The notes beneath the pieces are model-generated. The model saw only the letters and a program-made list of their open reading frames with translations. It searched no databases and was not told the origin of the DNA. Below are positions 62,781 to 64,000 of a stretch of 64,000 nucleotides of DNA, in pieces (position 1 is the first letter of the stretch; each line of letters begins with the position of its first letter). Source of the stretch: Tunturibacter psychrotolerans (GTDB lineage Bacteria > Acidobacteriota > Terriglobia > Terriglobales > Acidobacteriaceae); NCBI RefSeq assembly GCF_040359615.1, contig NZ_CP132942.1, positions 2,480,001 to 2,544,000 on the forward strand. Reading direction: 5' to 3'. The position numbers and the translations under genes were made by a program.

Positions 62781-64000
62781 TCAGTTCCGTTCCAGGATTT
62801 GCCCATCAGAGAAGACTTCAACCAAATGATAGTTCTGGCCCAGGTATTTGAGAAATGGCTCCAGATTATTTTTCGTAAGGATGGGAGCAGTTAGCGAGGG
62901 GTAGAGGTAGATGTAACGCGTTCGATGATTTGTCATCGATAAAAGCAGTGCGTCAACCTGCTGTGGTCGGGTAAATTCTGTCGTCGTAACAAAATCTAAA
63001 GGGCCCGGACTCTCCAGGGATAGAGCAAAAGCGGCATTAGTGTCGTTTAGAAAAGTCTCACCTGGATGTGTGTGTTGGGCGAGCCACAGCACCTTGTCAT
63101 ATTGCTTGTCGTTGATAAACGCAACTCGCCCCGTCGGGAGGTTGACTGTGACATGTTGATGTAATTGACGACTAATGGGCAGGTACAAAATGGAAGTAGT
63201 CGCTGCAGTCCATAGTGCAATGGTTGACCAGTAGTGCAGTCTGGAAGATCCATCGAGATACCAGACGAACAAAATGATGGCGGGAGGCCCCACTGCACAT
63301 AGACGAAGGAATGTGGGCGCACTCACAATCGAGACGAAGAGCGCCGAACCCACGAGAGTGAGAAGAAGAATTTTTCTCCACTGGAGTGAGTCCATTCCTC
63401 GTTTTTCTCGAGCTAGGCGAATTGTACACAGAATGTAGATAAGTGGCGCGGCGGTATGCATGAAGATGAAGGAAATAAGGAGATGAATGCCACTGATTCC
63501 ATGGACCCTTGGCGCTCTGAAGAATGCCAGGGGATTGTTTTCTTGTGCGCGAAAAAAAACTAATGGATAGTAGATTGTCCAGTATGTAAGTGTTCGGAAT
63601 CCGATGAGATGAGCATAATACCCAATGACAGGAATCACGACAGAGGCAAAAGGTAGGAACAGCAAGAGGAGTTCGCGAAACCAATTCGGTTTATGTCGTC
63701 CATCGCCGTCGGTTGTCAAAAAAAGATAGAGAGCGATTGCAAGCAGGCTGAGGCAACCGTACGTCTGCGTAAACAGCGTGGCAAAGCCGCACAGAGATCC
63801 TGCCAGAACGATTCTTGCCGACGATCTTCCGCCAAGCAACATGCCAATCGCCGCCATCACGAGAAGAACGCTCCACCAATGGTGCGTCGCATCGAGAGCA
63901 CTGTTGATGTCGAATACGAGAAATATGAGGGTTGCCAGAATTACGGAAGAGGTACGCAGCAGTTTTTGGGCGTCCCACATTACGATCGAACTAAGAAGGA
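62781..64000 (-). CDS. GT-C-type membrane glycosyltransferase, N-terminus beyond the window
   Basis: At least 399 residues with about nine membrane spans (for example SVLLVMAAIGMLLGG, LLLLFLPFASVVIPVIGYY, ILLLTLVGSALFVSIVSAP) and a C-terminal soluble part with VNLPTGRVAFINDKQYDKVL and NYHLVEVFSDGQILERN. The frame has no stop before the right edge and the first visible Met is not preceded by a ribosome site. The N-terminal part with the catalytic acidic loop therefore probably lies outside the window. The layout fits dolichyl-phosphate-mannose mannosyltransferase-like enzymes that use a polyprenyl-linked sugar. Acceptor unknown. Confidence 0.75.
   Translation of the reverse strand, partial: LLSSIVMWDAQKLLRTSSVILATLIFLVFDINSALDATHHWWSVLLVMAAIGMLLGGRSSARIVLAGSLCGFATLFTQTYGCLSLLAIALYLFLTTDGDGRHKPNWFRELLLLFLPFASVVIPVIGYYAHLIGFRTLTYWTIYYPLVFFRAQENNPLAFFRAPRVHGISGIHLLISFIFMHTAAPLIYILCTIRLAREKRGMDSLQWRKILLLTLVGSALFVSIVSAPTFLRLCAVGPPAIILFVWYLDGSSRLHYWSTIALWTAATTSILYLPISRQLHQHVTVNLPTGRVAFINDKQYDKVLWLAQHTHPGETFLNDTNAAFALSLESPGPLDFVTTTEFTRPQQVDALLLSMTNHRTRYIYLYPSLTAPILTKNNLEPFLKYLGQNYHLVEVFSDGQILERN

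Noticed and set aside
1..64000. CRISPR arrays, tRNA or rRNA genes, prophage, integrase/attachment sites, replication origin
   Set aside because: Looked for regularly spaced repeats, cloverleaf arms and phage or integrase motifs while reading; nothing convincing was found, though a dedicated scan was not possible.

Overview
The window looks like chromosomal DNA from an acidobacterium of the Terriglobus/Granulicella/Edaphobacter type. This is inferred from gene content and was not searched. The markers are a large FtsX/MacB-type permease directly behind a PadR regulator, very large secreted Ig/Fn3 proteins with an Arg-rich hydrophobic 'GCG' tail, an Oar-like TonB-receptor remnant, a Reg_prop sensor kinase and many secreted carbohydrate-active proteins. 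I see no rRNA, tRNA, CRISPR array, phage module or plasmid module.

Layout. 0-2 kb holds two fused, decayed IS110-family transposase remnants and then a gene-free stretch. 2.1-11.5 kb is one 3150-residue secreted protein with a GH2-like N-terminus, a long Ig/discoidin/Fn3/malectin middle and a GH64-like beta-1,3-glucanase C-terminus. 11.6-13.5 kb is decay: a TonB-receptor fragment and a frameshifted amidase. 13.8-15.5 kb is a leftward ArsR-SRPBCC-small protein-DUF899 operon with a palindromic operator. 15.7-17.8 kb is a glycogen debranching enzyme split by a one-base frameshift. 18.0-20.4 kb is an SDR-Rid-nitronate monooxygenase operon. 20.6-23.6 kb is a PadR-permease pair. 24-28 kb holds a lipase-maturation-factor-like protein, an OYE-family reductase and an MqnC-like radical SAM enzyme. 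28.2-33.3 kb holds three leftward secreted-protein genes: a beta-propeller, a phospholipase C-like phosphoesterase and a Tat-exported multicopper oxidase. 33.4-36.3 kb holds two glycosyltransferases and a methyltransferase. 36.5-42.6 kb is glpF-glpK-glpD followed by a sugar permease and ribokinase. 42.9-51.1 kb carries ssb, a GH16-like lipoprotein joined to a Reg_prop histidine kinase, a purine permease, a DUF985 cupin and a NiCoT metal permease. 51.2-62.7 kb is another sugar region with a beta-helix protein, a Gfo/Idh/MocA oxidoreductase, a tartronate semialdehyde reductase-like dehydrogenase diverging from glycerate 2-kinase, a DHFR-like reductase, a GH3 beta-glucosidase and an unknown secreted protein. 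The right edge cuts a membrane glycosyltransferase.

How it fits together. Most of the window serves the use of extracellular polysaccharide and entry of the products into central metabolism. Four proteins could act on beta-1,3-glucan-type or fungal-wall polymers: the GH64 domain, the GH16-like lipoprotein, the beta-helix protein and the GH3 enzyme. Glycerol, ribose and glycerate are fed in by glpFKD, the permease-ribokinase pair and the reductase-kinase pair. The most unusual items are the dual-enzyme giant protein with two C-terminal-type membrane tails buried in its middle, the SDR and Rid partners that both lack their usual catalytic residue, and the tight pairing of a GH16-like lipoprotein with a sensor kinase.
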